Source of the DNA: Myxococcota bacterium
Lineage (GTDB): Bacteria; Myxococcota_A; Polyangia; Polyangiales; Houyiibacteriaceae
Direction: 5' to 3'
DNA: 63,449 bases
Assembly (NCBI GenBank): GCA_028284955.1
Contig: JANQQS010000168.1
Span: 1-63,449, forward strand
Under the pieces are notes generated by a model. That model was not told the origin of the DNA. It saw only the letters and a list, made by a program, of their open reading frames with translations, and ran no database searches. The position numbers and the translations under genes are program-made. Shown here one piece after another: positions 15,545 to 24,305 of the stretch (the stretch's first letter is position 1; every line of letters starts with the position of its first letter).

Positions 15545-17122
15545 GTGTCCCGACTTGCAGCCATTGATGTAGGGTCCAATGCTTCGCGCCTGCTGATCGT
15601 CCAGGCGAAGGATTCCAGCCGAATTCGAGTCGTCGACAGCATACGGGTTCCTGTTCGGCTCGGTCATTCGGTGTTCCAGACAGGTCGGCTGGACGAAGAA
15701 TCTGTGGAGGCGTGTGTGCACGCGCTTCGCCGGTTTGCTGGGGCGATGGAAGACGCCCGTGTCGATGCCTACCGTGCCGTCGTGACTGCCTCCGCGCGTG
15801 GAGCGAGCAACGCGGGAGATTTGCTTTCGCGCGTCCGACATGAAACCGGGATCACCCTCGATGCCGTGGACGGCGCCGAAGAAGCGCGTTTGGTTACCCT
15901 CGCCGTCAAGTCGCGGATTTCCATGAAGGGGCATTCGTTGTTGATGGATCTCGGGGGTGGGAGCCTGGAGCTCACCGAGCTTCTCGAAGAACGTCGAGGG
16001 TTTACCGCTTCGCTTTCGGTGGGGACGGTCCGGTTGCTCGAAGCGTTTCTGACGAACGGCGAACCAGTCGACGCGAGCCAAGACCGCTTGGTGCGGGAGT
16101 ATCTCGACCGCATGCTGACGCCTCATCGTTCGAGATTGCGTCAGCAACCCTGGGATACGGTCATCGGTACGGGAGGGAATCTAGAAGCCGCTGCGCGATT
16201 GTTTCCAGCTGCACCGGGTGGCAGTCGTGGTGCTGCCGACGAGCAAGGGTCCAGCGAGCTGCCGGCGATCGATGTCGAGCGAGCGAAGGCGTCTTTGGCC
16301 AAGCTGTCGGGCATGAACTCGGCCGAGCGCGCACGAAAGTTTGGCCTCAAACCAGATCGCGCTGATGTCATTGTGCCGGCGCTCTACATCATCGTTGCCG
16401 TGGCCGATATGGCGCGTGCTCAGCGAATCATTGCACCCGGCGTGGGCCTCAAAGAAGGCATCGTGACCGAGCTCGTGCAGAAACATTTCCGCACATGGGA
16501 CTACGCGCAGGAACAACATCGCCTCTTGGCCGCCGCACTGCATCTCGGTCGCCGCTACCATTTCGACGAGGCGCACGGAAAGCGCGTTTCTTCGTTCGCG
16601 TGCAAGATATTCGACGCGACCGACAAGCTGCACAAACTCGAAGCAGGAGATCGAAGCATGCTCGAGCTCGCAGGCCTGCTTCACGATATTGGAGATTTTG
16701 TAAACCCTCATTCACATCACAAGCACACTCAATACATTATCGAGAACAGCGACATGATGGGGCTCGCTCCTGAGGCGCGTGGTTTGGTTGCCTTGATCGC
16801 TCGCTATCATCGACGAGCTACTCCGAATGCGAGGCGGCACGCTGCGTTTCGTGCGTTGTCTTCGTCGGATCGTCGGCGGGTATCCACGCTCGCGTCCATA
16901 CTGAGACTTGCCGATGCACTCGATCGCAGTCATCGCGGCAAGGTTCGAGACATCCACGTGCGCGTGAAACGCAGTGCGATTGTGGTCGAAGTCTCTGCGA
17001 CCGACGACATATCGCTCGAGCTTTGGACGGCGGAGCGCAAGTCCACGATGATGCGGGATTTATTCGATCGAGAGATTAAGTTTGTGTCGGATACGTCAGG
17101 TTCAGAGGCATTCGATACATGA
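15545..17122 (+). CDS. ppx: Ppx/GppA exopolyphosphatase-type phosphatase with HD domain, 525 aa
   Basis: The actin-like N-terminal domain contains AAIDVGSNASRLLI, the phosphate motif LLMDLGGGSLELTEL and VIGTGGNLEAA. The C-terminal region contains an HD-type motif (LLHDIGDFVNPHSHH). Members hydrolyse polyphosphate or convert pppGpp to ppGpp; the long form with an HD extension resembles Ppx. The start is GTG at 15545, 5 bp after the previous stop, and it is the last gene of the usp operon. The 3' end overlaps a convergent GNAT gene by 47 bp. Confidence 0.9.
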   Translation: MSRLAAIDVGSNASRLLIVQAKDSSRIRVVDSIRVPVRLGHSVFQTGRLDEESVEACVHALRRFAGAMEDARVDAYRAVVTASARGASNAGDLLSRVRHETGITLDAVDGAEEARLVTLAVKSRISMKGHSLLMDLGGGSLELTELLEERRGFTASLSVGTVRLLEAFLTNGEPVDASQDRLVREYLDRMLTPHRSRLRQQPWDTVIGTGGNLEAAARLFPAAPGGSRGAADEQGSSELPAIDVERAKASLAKLSGMNSAERARKFGLKPDRADVIVPALYIIVAVADMARAQRIIAPGVGLKEGIVTELVQKHFRTWDYAQEQHRLLAAALHLGRRYHFDEAHGKRVSSFACKIFDATDKLHKLEAGDRSMLELAGLLHDIGDFVNPHSHHKHTQYIIENSDMMGLAPEARGLVALIARYHRRATPNARRHAAFRALSSSDRRRVSTLASILRLADALDRSHRGKVRDIHVRVKRSAIVVEVSATDDISLELWTAERKSTMMRDLFDREIKFVSDTSGSEAFDT

Positions 17123-17618
17123 CCTGAATTTCTTTGAACCCGAGCCGTTCGTGTGCAGCTCGGCCTGCGCGGTTGAACGACCAGGTGGTCGACTCGATCA
17201 ACCCACAGCCGCGCTCCGCAAATCGTTTGGCCAAGTTGGCAAACAGCGCCCGTCCCACGCCGTGTCCCCGATGAGTAGGCGCGACGAACCAGTCTTCTAC
17301 GACGCCTTTCTTCGAGATCTCTCGCCGAGGATCGTGTTCGGTTCGCCCTGTCACATACCCGATAAGAACGCTTCGAAGCTCCGCAACGAATATTTCTGTA
17401 TTGCGGCTGTTCATCATCGCGTCGACGTCGTCGACCAGGACGGAAGCAAAGTCGCGATAGGCGACGAGTGGACGTAGCGAGGCATTACCGATGTGGTTCC
17501 GGTAGTCGACGTACAGCGCGCGATGCAGACGAATCAGAGCATCCCGGTCAGACCGAACGGCGTGTCGAATATGGGGGGATCCGTCTCCGAGCGAGCCATG
17601 TTCCAAAGAAAACCCCAT
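17076..17618 (-). CDS. GNAT-family N-acetyltransferase, 180 aa
   Basis: A GNAT fold with HIRHAVRSDRDALIRLH at the first strand-helix, EDWFVAPTHRGHGVGRALF containing the acetyl-CoA loop, and RAAHERLGFKEIQVMYRM at the C-terminus. The substrate is unknown. The frame is open to 17690, and neither 17690 nor 17618 has a clear ribosome site, so the start is uncertain. It lies downstream of comEA on the same strand and overlaps convergent ppx by 47 bp, which implies head-on transcription over the last codons of both genes. Confidence 0.82.
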   Translation of the reverse strand: MGFSLEHGSLGDGSPHIRHAVRSDRDALIRLHRALYVDYRNHIGNASLRPLVAYRDFASVLVDDVDAMMNSRNTEIFVAELRSVLIGYVTGRTEHDPRREISKKGVVEDWFVAPTHRGHGVGRALFANLAKRFAERGCGLIESTTWSFNRAGRAAHERLGFKEIQVMYRMPLNLTYPTQT

Positions 17619-17718
17619 AGCGAGAGTCGGTGGGGGTTGGCGATCCCCGGTCGATAGAATGGGTAAAGCATCGATATCTCTTCCGCGCAAACGATCTCGC
17701 GCTGAGCGGTCGGCGTAT

Positions 17719-17755
17719 CGGCGACGTCTACTTCGGCGACGTCTACTTCGGCGAC
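17719..17755 (-). repeat. 15-bp tandem repeat carrying two in-frame TAG stops at the comEA 3' end
   Basis: On the + strand CGGCGACGTCTACTT occurs at 17719-17733 and 17734-17748, with a partial third copy after it. On the coding strand each full unit contains AAGTAG, so the comEA stop is followed 15 bp later by another in-frame TAG. Confidence 0.88.
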
Positions 17756-18075
17756 GGTCGCACCATAATCAGAGCTCGTAAGCGACGATACGTGGCGCGT
17801 CCGATTCCGCGGATGCGCATGATCTCCGCAGTGCGGCGGAAGGGTTTTCGTTTCCGGCGAGTAACGATCGCGTTTGCGCGCGTTTGGCCGATCCCAGGAA
17901 GATCGCATAGCTCGGAAATGGTTGCCGAATTGAGATCGATCGGGTTCTCGACCGATGTTTCCTTCGAGTGGTCGTGGTTTGCTCTTGGGGGCGACTCGGC
18001 TCGTACTGCGGAGCCCCAACCGATCGCCATTTCGAGCGCGAGAGCCCACGCGGTAAGCTGACAGAGCAACCTCAT
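17743..18075 (-). CDS. ComEA-like helix-hairpin-helix protein, 110 aa
   Basis: An N-terminal signal/anchor ([20 protein letters not shown]) precedes the ComEA helix-hairpin-helix pair: [20 protein letters not shown] and [15 protein letters not shown]. ComEA-type proteins bind double-stranded DNA outside the inner membrane and help uptake during transformation. With no other com genes in view the competence role is only family-based. The start overlaps the upstream small gene stop (4 bp), so the two are coupled. The stop lies inside a 15-bp tandem repeat. Confidence 0.88.
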   Translation of the reverse strand: MRLLCQLTAWALALEMAIGWGSAVRAESPPRANHDHSKETSVENPIDLNSATISELCDLPGIGQTRANAIVTRRKRKPFRRTAEIMRIRGIGRATYRRLRALIMVRPSPK

Positions 18076-18338
18076 CGCGACGCCGATGTTTTCATCGAGT
18101 GGTCTTTCTTCCCGTGGCTGCGCGTGATGGAAGAGACTTGCTGCGACACGTCGGTGGGAAAGGGGGTTCGGATTTGCAACTGTCCATTTACGGGAAGTGC
18201 ATCAAGCAGCACGGTTAAGCTGCCGTCGCTGTTTTCGAACGCCGCACCGATTCGATGCCAGAATTTTTTCCCGTCACGGGCGCGCTCGGAGATAGTGTAG
18301 ACGTTTTTGTAGTCTCGGCTTTCGGTTTGGGTGAGCAT
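18072..18338 (-). CDS. Small conserved hypothetical protein, 88 aa
   Basis: A short protein with a well-formed core, [20 protein letters not shown] followed by [14 protein letters not shown], which I recognise as a recurrent small conserved bacterial domain of unknown role. The C-terminal 25 residues are polar and probably disordered. It is translationally coupled to comEA through a 4-bp overlap. Between it and divergent pepA (18339-18637) no gene or clear promoter is seen. Confidence 0.7.
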   Translation of the reverse strand: MLTQTESRDYKNVYTISERARDGKKFWHRIGAAFENSDGSLTVLLDALPVNGQLQIRTPFPTDVSQQVSSITRSHGKKDHSMKTSASR

Positions 18339-18637
18339 GAGCCTTTCTCCTTTTCCTTCGGGTATCGCGAAACGAAACGCGCGATACGCAGTTGTCAGCC
18401 AAGGAGAGCAAACCGCGTCCCCGCCAACCTTCGTTAGATTTCAGCGGGTTGGGCCAACAGAATCGGCGGTTTCGACCGTCTGGCGTCGGCGGTCGTCAGG
18501 TACGGAGCGGAGCTTCCGCCTGGACAAGGGCAACGCCGCGGAAAACCTTGTGAAATTTGGCCAACAATGGCACCATGCGCCCACACTGTGGCCTCGCATC
18601 GCACCCATTGAGCGTGGCGCCCAGAGCTGGGAGGAAC

Positions 18638-20119
18638 ATGAAGATCTCGCTTTCGAGTCAACAACCAACCGCGGTGGCGGCCGACATCGTGGCGATCGGT
18701 GTTCGAACCGCGAAGGTTGATCGAGACGAAAACCTCAGCCGGCTGGACCGAGCTCTGGGCGGGAGCCTTCTCGGCGAACTGATGAAGGACGAGGGGTTCG
18801 AAGGTAAGCCTGGGCAGCTCGTCAAGCTGGCGGCACGCGGTCGGGTCAAAGCGCGCTGGATCCTGCTCGTTGGCCTTCCCGCAGGTGAATCGCCGTCGCA
18901 ACAGGCGCGCCGGGTTGCAGTGAGCGTGGCTCGAAGCGCGCGGGGGCTCAAAACCGCCGCTATTTTTTTGCCGGACGATTCTCCCGACTCAGCGCGCGCG
19001 GCGGCCGAAGGCGTGATGACGGGAGCCTACCAGTACGCACGGTACAAGACAGGGTCTCGCAAACCTAAGGGAGGTTTGCGTAGCGTGACGCTGCTTGCCA
19101 GTGGTTCCGAGGGAGAGCTGGTGCCCGCGATTCGAAGCGGCCGAGTGGTGGCCGAAAGCATCAACGTGGCTCGTGATTTGGTCAATGGTCCTCCCAACGA
19201 TGTGACGCCAGTCACGATGGCGGAAGCGGTGGCTGAGCTGGCCGAGAAGTATGGGGTGAAGTGCGAGGCGTGGAACAAAAAGCGTCTTGAAAAAGAAGGC
19301 ATGAATCTGTTCCTCGCGGTCAATTCGGGTAGCGCGGTGGAACCTCGCCTTGTGCACCTATCGCACGTACCCGAAAAACCAGTTCGCAAGGTCGTGTACG
19401 TAGGCAAAGGCATTACTTTTGACGCGGGCGGGCTATGCCTAAAGCCTCCCAAGTCGATGGTGGACATGAAGTGCGACATGGCCGGAGCGGCGGTTACGGT
19501 CGGCATCGTACTCGCAGCGGCTCGTCTCGGTCTCCCGGTCGAAGTGCACGGGCTGATCGGCGCGACCGAAAACATGACTGGAGCGGGCGCGTACCGGCCG
19601 GGAGATGTGATTTCGTCGCATGACGGCAAGACGGTGGAGATCATCAACACAGACGCAGAAGGGCGCTTGGTTCTCGCCGACGTGCTTGCCTACGCCCGTG
19701 GACTCAAACCGGATTACATGATCGACCACGCCACGTTGACCGGCGCGTGCATGGTGGCGCTCGGCCCGTGGACGGCCGGTTTTTTCACCGGAGACGAAGA
19801 GTTGGCCGCTTCCTATCAAGCGGCAGCCTCTCACGAGGGGGAAACGATTTGGCGCATGCCGCTAGACGCGCGGCTTAGGAAAACATTGGACAGCGACGTT
19901 GCAGATCTCAAGCATACCGGCGCGTCGTACGGCGGCGCGGTGACCGCGGCGCTTTTTTTGCAAGACTTCGTTGGCAAAACGCGTTGGGCGCATCTCGACA
20001 TCGCGGGGCCGGCATTCCTGGAGCAATCGCATGAAAACAGCCCCAAAGGTGCCACCGGATTCGGCGTGGCTACGGGGGTGAGGTTTCTGGAAACTTTGGC
20101 GCGAGAAGCCGCGCAGTGA
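18638..20119 (+). CDS. pepA: Leucyl aminopeptidase (M17 family), 493 aa
   Basis: A cytosolic two-metal aminopeptidase that removes N-terminal residues from peptides. The C-terminal catalytic domain is intact: VGKGITFDAGGLCLKP with the first catalytic Lys and metal Asp, then MVDMKCDMAGAA, and the M17 signature NTDAEGRLVLADVLAYA. An N-terminal macro-like domain precedes it. The start at 18638 is chosen for its GGGAGGA ribosome site; the open frame upstream to 18557 lacks one. The length fits the family. Confidence 0.96.
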   Translation: MKISLSSQQPTAVAADIVAIGVRTAKVDRDENLSRLDRALGGSLLGELMKDEGFEGKPGQLVKLAARGRVKARWILLVGLPAGESPSQQARRVAVSVARSARGLKTAAIFLPDDSPDSARAAAEGVMTGAYQYARYKTGSRKPKGGLRSVTLLASGSEGELVPAIRSGRVVAESINVARDLVNGPPNDVTPVTMAEAVAELAEKYGVKCEAWNKKRLEKEGMNLFLAVNSGSAVEPRLVHLSHVPEKPVRKVVYVGKGITFDAGGLCLKPPKSMVDMKCDMAGAAVTVGIVLAAARLGLPVEVHGLIGATENMTGAGAYRPGDVISSHDGKTVEIINTDAEGRLVLADVLAYARGLKPDYMIDHATLTGACMVALGPWTAGFFTGDEELAASYQAAASHEGETIWRMPLDARLRKTLDSDVADLKHTGASYGGAVTAALFLQDFVGKTRWAHLDIAGPAFLEQSHENSPKGATGFGVATGVRFLETLAREAAQ

Positions 20120-20140
20120 CGAAGCGCCGCGCGTCGATGG

Positions 20141-20911
20141 TTGCCGTGTGAGTTGAGCTCGGCTCCCTACAATCGCGTCTCGTTCGCTGCGACAGTCCTG
20201 GGGATTATCGGGCTCTGGTTGAGTGTTGCAGCGCCCTCCGACGCATTTGCTCATCTCGGACATACCGTCCAATCCGTAGAGCGCTTTGTTCGAGTTGATT
20301 TTTCGGGACGGGTTGCGCGCGTGGTGGTGTCGCTTAGCTTGGCGCCGCGAGAGATGCGCGCTCTTGAACGCGCGTGGGATGACGACTCGGATGGAAAACT
20401 GGAAGGTGCCGAAATCGAGGCTCACCAGGCAGTTCTTGTCGCACGGCTCAACGAAGCATTGCGCATGGAGGTGGATGGCCATTCCGTTCGGCCGCGATGG
20501 GGAGACGTGTATGTCTCGTCGAGACGGTCTCCGGGTCGAGGCCCCGGTATTGTAGAAATCGTAGCAGGGTTGGTGCTCGACGGCGGTGTACACCGGTTTG
20601 CCGTGCTCGACGACGGTTTGGAAGAGAACATCGAGCGAACCGATGTGCGTTTTGCATCGCACGGCGATGCGCAGATTCTCGCGTGCGGACTGGGCGCTGA
20701 ACCCACAAGGAGGACGATGCGCGTCGCATACGGGGTTACGGTTACGGGAGTTGCCGAGGGAACGTTTTCAGCGGTGATCTCCGCCCCCGGCATGCGTCGC
20801 GACATTCGCAATGCGATGAACGCGCTGCTGCTCATGGCCGCGCTCGTCGCCCTAAGCGTATGGATGGCGTACGCGCCACGAGGAACCGACCGGCCACGTC
20901 GTTCGGTCTAG
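20141..20911 (+). CDS. Exported membrane-anchored protein with EF-hand-like loop, about 256 aa
   Basis: An N-terminal signal (VLGIIGLWLSVAAPSDAFAH) and a C-terminal membrane helix (NALLLMAALVALSVWM) frame a periplasmic domain. Residues 80-94 (DDDSDGKLEGAEIE) have the spacing of an EF-hand calcium loop. AHLGHTVQSVERFVRVDFSG resembles the periplasmic domain of HupE/UreJ-like or nickel-import-associated proteins, but this is tentative. It starts 21 bp after pepA at a TTG (20141 or 20153) and is probably co-transcribed. TAG recurs 14 bp after its stop. Confidence 0.6.
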   Translation: MPCELSSAPYNRVSFAATVLGIIGLWLSVAAPSDAFAHLGHTVQSVERFVRVDFSGRVARVVVSLSLAPREMRALERAWDDDSDGKLEGAEIEAHQAVLVARLNEALRMEVDGHSVRPRWGDVYVSSRRSPGRGPGIVEIVAGLVLDGGVHRFAVLDDGLEENIERTDVRFASHGDAQILACGLGAEPTRRTMRVAYGVTVTGVAEGTFSAVISAPGMRRDIRNAMNALLLMAALVALSVWMAYAPRGTDRPRRSV

Positions 20912-20916
20912 GGGCC

Positions 20917-21306
20917 TCAGTCTAGGCTAGCTCGAAAGCGATCAAACACCTGACGCACGTCGGAAGAGAGCATCGGCTTGCCTGAAGATTGTGTTCTTCC
21001 CTCGGTATCGGGCAGTGCTCGAAAGGCCATAGTCCAGTTTGGAAATCCGCGAAACGAAATCGGCCCGTCGTACATCACATCCACTTCGCGATGCCGATCA
21101 TCTGCCTTCAGTCGTTCGAGGAGTTTGAAGATGACTTCCTTTTGTCCTTCAAGCAGCTGCATGAACTGCTGATGATCGTGGTGGTAGATCAACAGCCCGG
21201 TGACTCCCAGCTCCAGATTATTGCGTCGCGCGGTTTCGAGGATGCGCAAAATATCCTCGGGAGTCATGACCCGCGTCGCGGAACTCACATACATTAGCTC
21301 ATGCAT
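20917..21306 (-). CDS. BLUF-domain blue-light sensor, 129 aa
   Basis: A stand-alone BLUF domain. The FAD-binding residues are recognisable: Tyr6 (ELMYVSSA), Asn30 (RRNNLELGVTGLL), Gln50 (FMQLLEG) and the NWTMAF strand with Trp and Met. Light absorption by FAD rearranges hydrogen bonds to the Gln. Output in short BLUF proteins is by protein-protein contact. The start at 21306 has a GAGGAG ribosome site. A short C-terminal helix follows the domain. It is divergent from the isocyanide-synthase-like gene, and the 147-bp gap may hold a shared regulatory region. Confidence 0.9.
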   Translation of the reverse strand: MHELMYVSSATRVMTPEDILRILETARRNNLELGVTGLLIYHHDHQQFMQLLEGQKEVIFKLLERLKADDRHREVDVMYDGPISFRGFPNWTMAFRALPDTEGRTQSSGKPMLSSDVRQVFDRFRASLD

Positions 21307-21453
21307 CCCCCGGCTCCTCATGCGACAGTGTGCCATATGGCTACATCGTCCACAATGTCACACAAACGTTGCTGACCGCAGATAGGGACGAAATCTTGGG
21401 TATGAGTTCTGCGTCCAGCAGCGATCGAGTGTAAGAACGCGTGTTCATCGGAC

Positions 21454-22968
21454 ATGATGTTTATCCAGACGCATTCTGACTCTGCGGGCACAGTCGGCGG
21501 CCACACTCGCGGGATGGTGCGTTCGGCGCTGGAACGAGGAGCGAGACGTTACTCGCGCGCGGAGTTCTCCCGTATTGCGCGACGAGTGGATGGCCACGTT
21601 GTCGTCTCGGAAGCGGCTTTGGCGATGCGGCGCGAGGCGTTGAAGTTTTCTCGTGAACTCGCGGCGCACGCCGAGGTTCGCGCTCGGTCGGTGGAACGAT
21701 GGGGTGCGCAGGCAGGAACCCCGTCGGCGATGGTCGTTGAAGTGCTTACGGATCGCGTGATCAAGCGAGGTCGACTTTCTGAAGAAGGTCGCCGGTCGCG
21801 AAGGGTTCGGGTCGAACAGGAGCTTGACCGAGGCCGACTTCGCGTAGCCTTGCTGCTTCTGCCTCGCCGGGCGCGAAGCCCGGTCAAAAACCGCGGGGTC
21901 AGTCCTGACCTGGGCGAGGTTTCCGCTCTCGTCCGGATGGCCGAGGTAGGGCTTGCGCTGCGTGAGATGAATGTCTTCGGCGTGGGTGATGCGCCGCGGG
22001 ACCATATAAGAGTGCAGGTGATTGGTGTCGACGACTCGTATCGATATCAAACTGCGCTCCGCACCCCACGATGCGACGTGGAGGACTATCAGCAAGCGTT
22101 GCGTCGCTGGGTGTCGGCGCTCGAACTGGGCGACTGTTTCGCACTCAGGCGCTACTCCGAGTTGACTGATCAGCTTAGCCGACAAGCTCCAGCCATGTTC
22201 GAAGCACGCAATCAGACTTTCGCGCGTATCGCCGCCGAGTATCGCCGGAAGGTCGCGCATGTTCGCGATGATGACGAGGCGTGTTGCAACGAGCTCGTAT
22301 TTCGTCGCAGATTGGCGGAGATTCCAGGCTTTGAAGCGATTGTTCCGCTCTTCGAATCGCTGTGGTTCGATCGCTATCCGTCCGAGCTCGAGGAACACTG
22401 TCGGCGCGAAGGGCTTGATTACGAGCAAGAGTACTTAGAGTTCATGACGAGGATCTATGACCCTTGGCCAGACGTCGAGCGAGAGGCGCGTCGACGTGAA
22501 TGTCTGTGGCGGACTCTTGAGGCGGCGATCGATTATCGAGCAGCGTATGAATCCAATACTGGTGAGCTGAACGAAGCGGGGTTCGACGATGTCGATTTCC
22601 TTCTCGATCATCCATTGCGGGCATCCATTCACGGCAAGCCCGAACAGGTCGGCCACTTCTCTTGGATCGTGGGATCATCTCGCACCCCCAAACGCTGTCC
22701 GTGGCAAGGTTCAGCCGGCCTGTCGCTCGGGCGCGGTGGCACACTGGGTTTGGAAATCCGCACCGCGCTCGAGTTTGAGGCCGCCGGGTACATTCCAGTA
22801 TGCGAACACGAGCCTGTGATGCTGTCGCCAAACCAGCCGATATTTTATCTTTCTCCAGACGCAGCGTGTGCGCTAGATGGTGTGATGCACCGCTCGTGTT
22901 CGGATGGTTCTTTTGATGCCGCATGGGTTCGCTCGATATTCGACCGCTATCGTAGGAAATATCGATGA
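21454..22968 (+). CDS. Divergent PvcA/DIT1-family (isocyanide synthase-like) protein, 504 aa
   Basis: Family members convert the amino group of tyrosine or tryptophan to an isonitrile using ribulose-5-phosphate. The recognisable core is R141SPVKNRG with PDLGE at 151-155, matching the family KSPN...PDLGE block. It continues with a helix, then VQVIGVDDSYRY (the place of the sDG strand) and DVEDYQQALRRWV. Near the C-terminus LRASIHGKP (389-395) and CPWQGSAGL (415-423) match RLSIHP and TPWHG. The N-terminal 130 residues and the segment of about 250-380 are lineage-specific. Activity is uncertain because TPWHG is changed to CPWQG. The next gene overlaps by ATGA. Confidence 0.62.
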   Translation: MMFIQTHSDSAGTVGGHTRGMVRSALERGARRYSRAEFSRIARRVDGHVVVSEAALAMRREALKFSRELAAHAEVRARSVERWGAQAGTPSAMVVEVLTDRVIKRGRLSEEGRRSRRVRVEQELDRGRLRVALLLLPRRARSPVKNRGVSPDLGEVSALVRMAEVGLALREMNVFGVGDAPRDHIRVQVIGVDDSYRYQTALRTPRCDVEDYQQALRRWVSALELGDCFALRRYSELTDQLSRQAPAMFEARNQTFARIAAEYRRKVAHVRDDDEACCNELVFRRRLAEIPGFEAIVPLFESLWFDRYPSELEEHCRREGLDYEQEYLEFMTRIYDPWPDVEREARRRECLWRTLEAAIDYRAAYESNTGELNEAGFDDVDFLLDHPLRASIHGKPEQVGHFSWIVGSSRTPKRCPWQGSAGLSLGRGGTLGLEIRTALEFEAAGYIPVCEHEPVMLSPNQPIFYLSPDAACALDGVMHRSCSDGSFDAAWVRSIFDRYRRKYR

Positions 22969-23642
22969 TCGACGAAAACAAAGCCACGCCAGAGCACTTC
23001 GGGTCGCGTTCGGGTCGCGAAATGTTGGAAGCGCACGGGGATCGCATTCGGAACTACGTGCCTATCTCTTCGAAGCTGGTCACAGCAGGTATCGTCCCCG
23101 TCGATCTCCTTGAGCGTGCAGCCCCCTATCTGGATGTGGTGGACTTGCTTCCGCCTGAACACGGGATGGCGGTGCCTGACGAGGGCCGTCGGGTGAGCTC
23201 GGCAGGTGGGCGCTACGTATCGATTCCGGTGGCGTTCGAAGAGCCGACCGAGACAGAGTTTATCGAGTTCCTGGGGGCGCTCGCGCGCTGCTTGGGAGGT
23301 GAGCGAGCGGCGCTGGTTCATTGTGCGATCAACTACCGCGTTTCTCGATTTGTCGAAGCTGCGATTCCCGTGCTGGCCGAGCTCGAGCTCCACGAATGCT
23401 CACCCGAGGTTTCAGCCCAGATATCGGTGGCCAAGCAAGTATCCGACGAGTCGTTGCGGGAGTACCTTCGAGACGACCCTCGAAAGTACGAACAACAGGC
23501 CAATATTTGGGCGGAGTTTTCTGGCCGTGTTTCCCTTCTCCGCAAGCGCTGCGTAGAAGGTTTGAGGCGCGCGTGTGCGATTTCCGGGTGGGATGGTCTC
23601 GAGCATTCCGCATTGCTCCGATTGGTCGACGGGATCGGCTAG
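22965..23642 (+). CDS. CX4R protein-tyrosine-phosphatase-like protein, 225 aa
   Basis: The start overlaps the isocyanide-synthase-like gene (ATGA), so the two are translationally coupled. The N-terminal 135 residues match small bacterial PTP-like proteins: NYVPISSKLVTAGIVP, GGRYVSIPVAFEEPT, and the phosphate loop LVHCAINYRVSRF, with C120 and R125 (CX4R as in that subfamily rather than CX5R). The C-terminal 90 residues are extra and helical. The substrate is unknown; context suggests it serves the same pathway as its partner. Confidence 0.65.
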   Translation: MIDENKATPEHFGSRSGREMLEAHGDRIRNYVPISSKLVTAGIVPVDLLERAAPYLDVVDLLPPEHGMAVPDEGRRVSSAGGRYVSIPVAFEEPTETEFIEFLGALARCLGGERAALVHCAINYRVSRFVEAAIPVLAELELHECSPEVSAQISVAKQVSDESLREYLRDDPRKYEQQANIWAEFSGRVSLLRKRCVEGLRRACAISGWDGLEHSALLRLVDGIG

Positions 23643-23790
23643 TAGGGCCGGTCGACCCCGAACTGGAGACTCCGGAACGCTCGGTGTCCCCAGTTCGACT
23701 CGCATTTTGATTGAGGAAATCGCTGGCACGGTGCTCGCACAAGCGCATCGCAGATGTCCCGGTGCTCATTGTCCGTGGTCAGAGGAGTTG

Positions 23791-24297
23791 ATGATGTTCC
23801 GCAGAATAGGCAGATGGATGACTTTGACGGCTGCGGTGGGCATAGGAGCGCTTGTTGCGCTGCCCGTTGAAGCCCTTGATCCGGGGCGGAGAGCACCCGA
23901 GTTTGAGCTGCGCGCCCTGGATGGGCAGCCAGTGAAGTTGGCGGCCCTCCGAGGCAAGGTTGTGGTGGTGGACTTTTGGGCATCATGGTGTCGTCCGTGC
24001 CGCAGCGCCATGCCCCAGTTGGAACAGCTATACCGTTCCTATCGCCGAAAAGGGCTGGTGGTAGTGGGGGTGAGTGTGGATTCGTCGCCTGCCAACGCCA
24101 AGAAATTCCTGAGCGGCGTGCCGGTATCGTTCCCCATCGTGCACGATGCAAAGCAACAGGTTGCGCGTCAGTATCGTCCGCCCCGAATGCCTTCTTCGTT
24201 CGTCATTGACCGACGCGGAGTCGTGCGGCACGTGCAGGCAGGTTTCCGGGCCGGCGACGACGCCCGCATAGAGCGAATGGTCAAAGAGCTGCTCTAG
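23791..24297 (+). CDS. TlpA/ResA-like thioredoxin-fold protein, exported, 168 aa
   Basis: The start at 23791 has an AGAGGAG ribosome site. A signal peptide (TLTAAVGIGALVALPVEAL) precedes a thioredoxin domain: FELRALDGQPVKLAALRGKV, the redox motif WASWCRPCRSAMPQL, and the cis-Pro region MPSSFVIDRRGVV. Such proteins reduce disulfides in the periplasm, often for cytochrome c maturation. The context does not fix the partner. Hairpin mosaic 2 starts 9 bp after its stop. Confidence 0.9.
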   Translation: MMFRRIGRWMTLTAAVGIGALVALPVEALDPGRRAPEFELRALDGQPVKLAALRGKVVVVDFWASWCRPCRSAMPQLEQLYRSYRRKGLVVVGVSVDSSPANAKKFLSGVPVSFPIVHDAKQQVARQYRPPRMPSSFVIDRRGVVRHVQAGFRAGDDARIERMVKELL

Positions 24298-24305
24298 TTT
24301 GTCTA

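Noticed and set aside
21445-22428. 327-residue open frame on the - strand
   Set aside because: It is antisense to the isocyanide-synthase-like gene and shows no domain.
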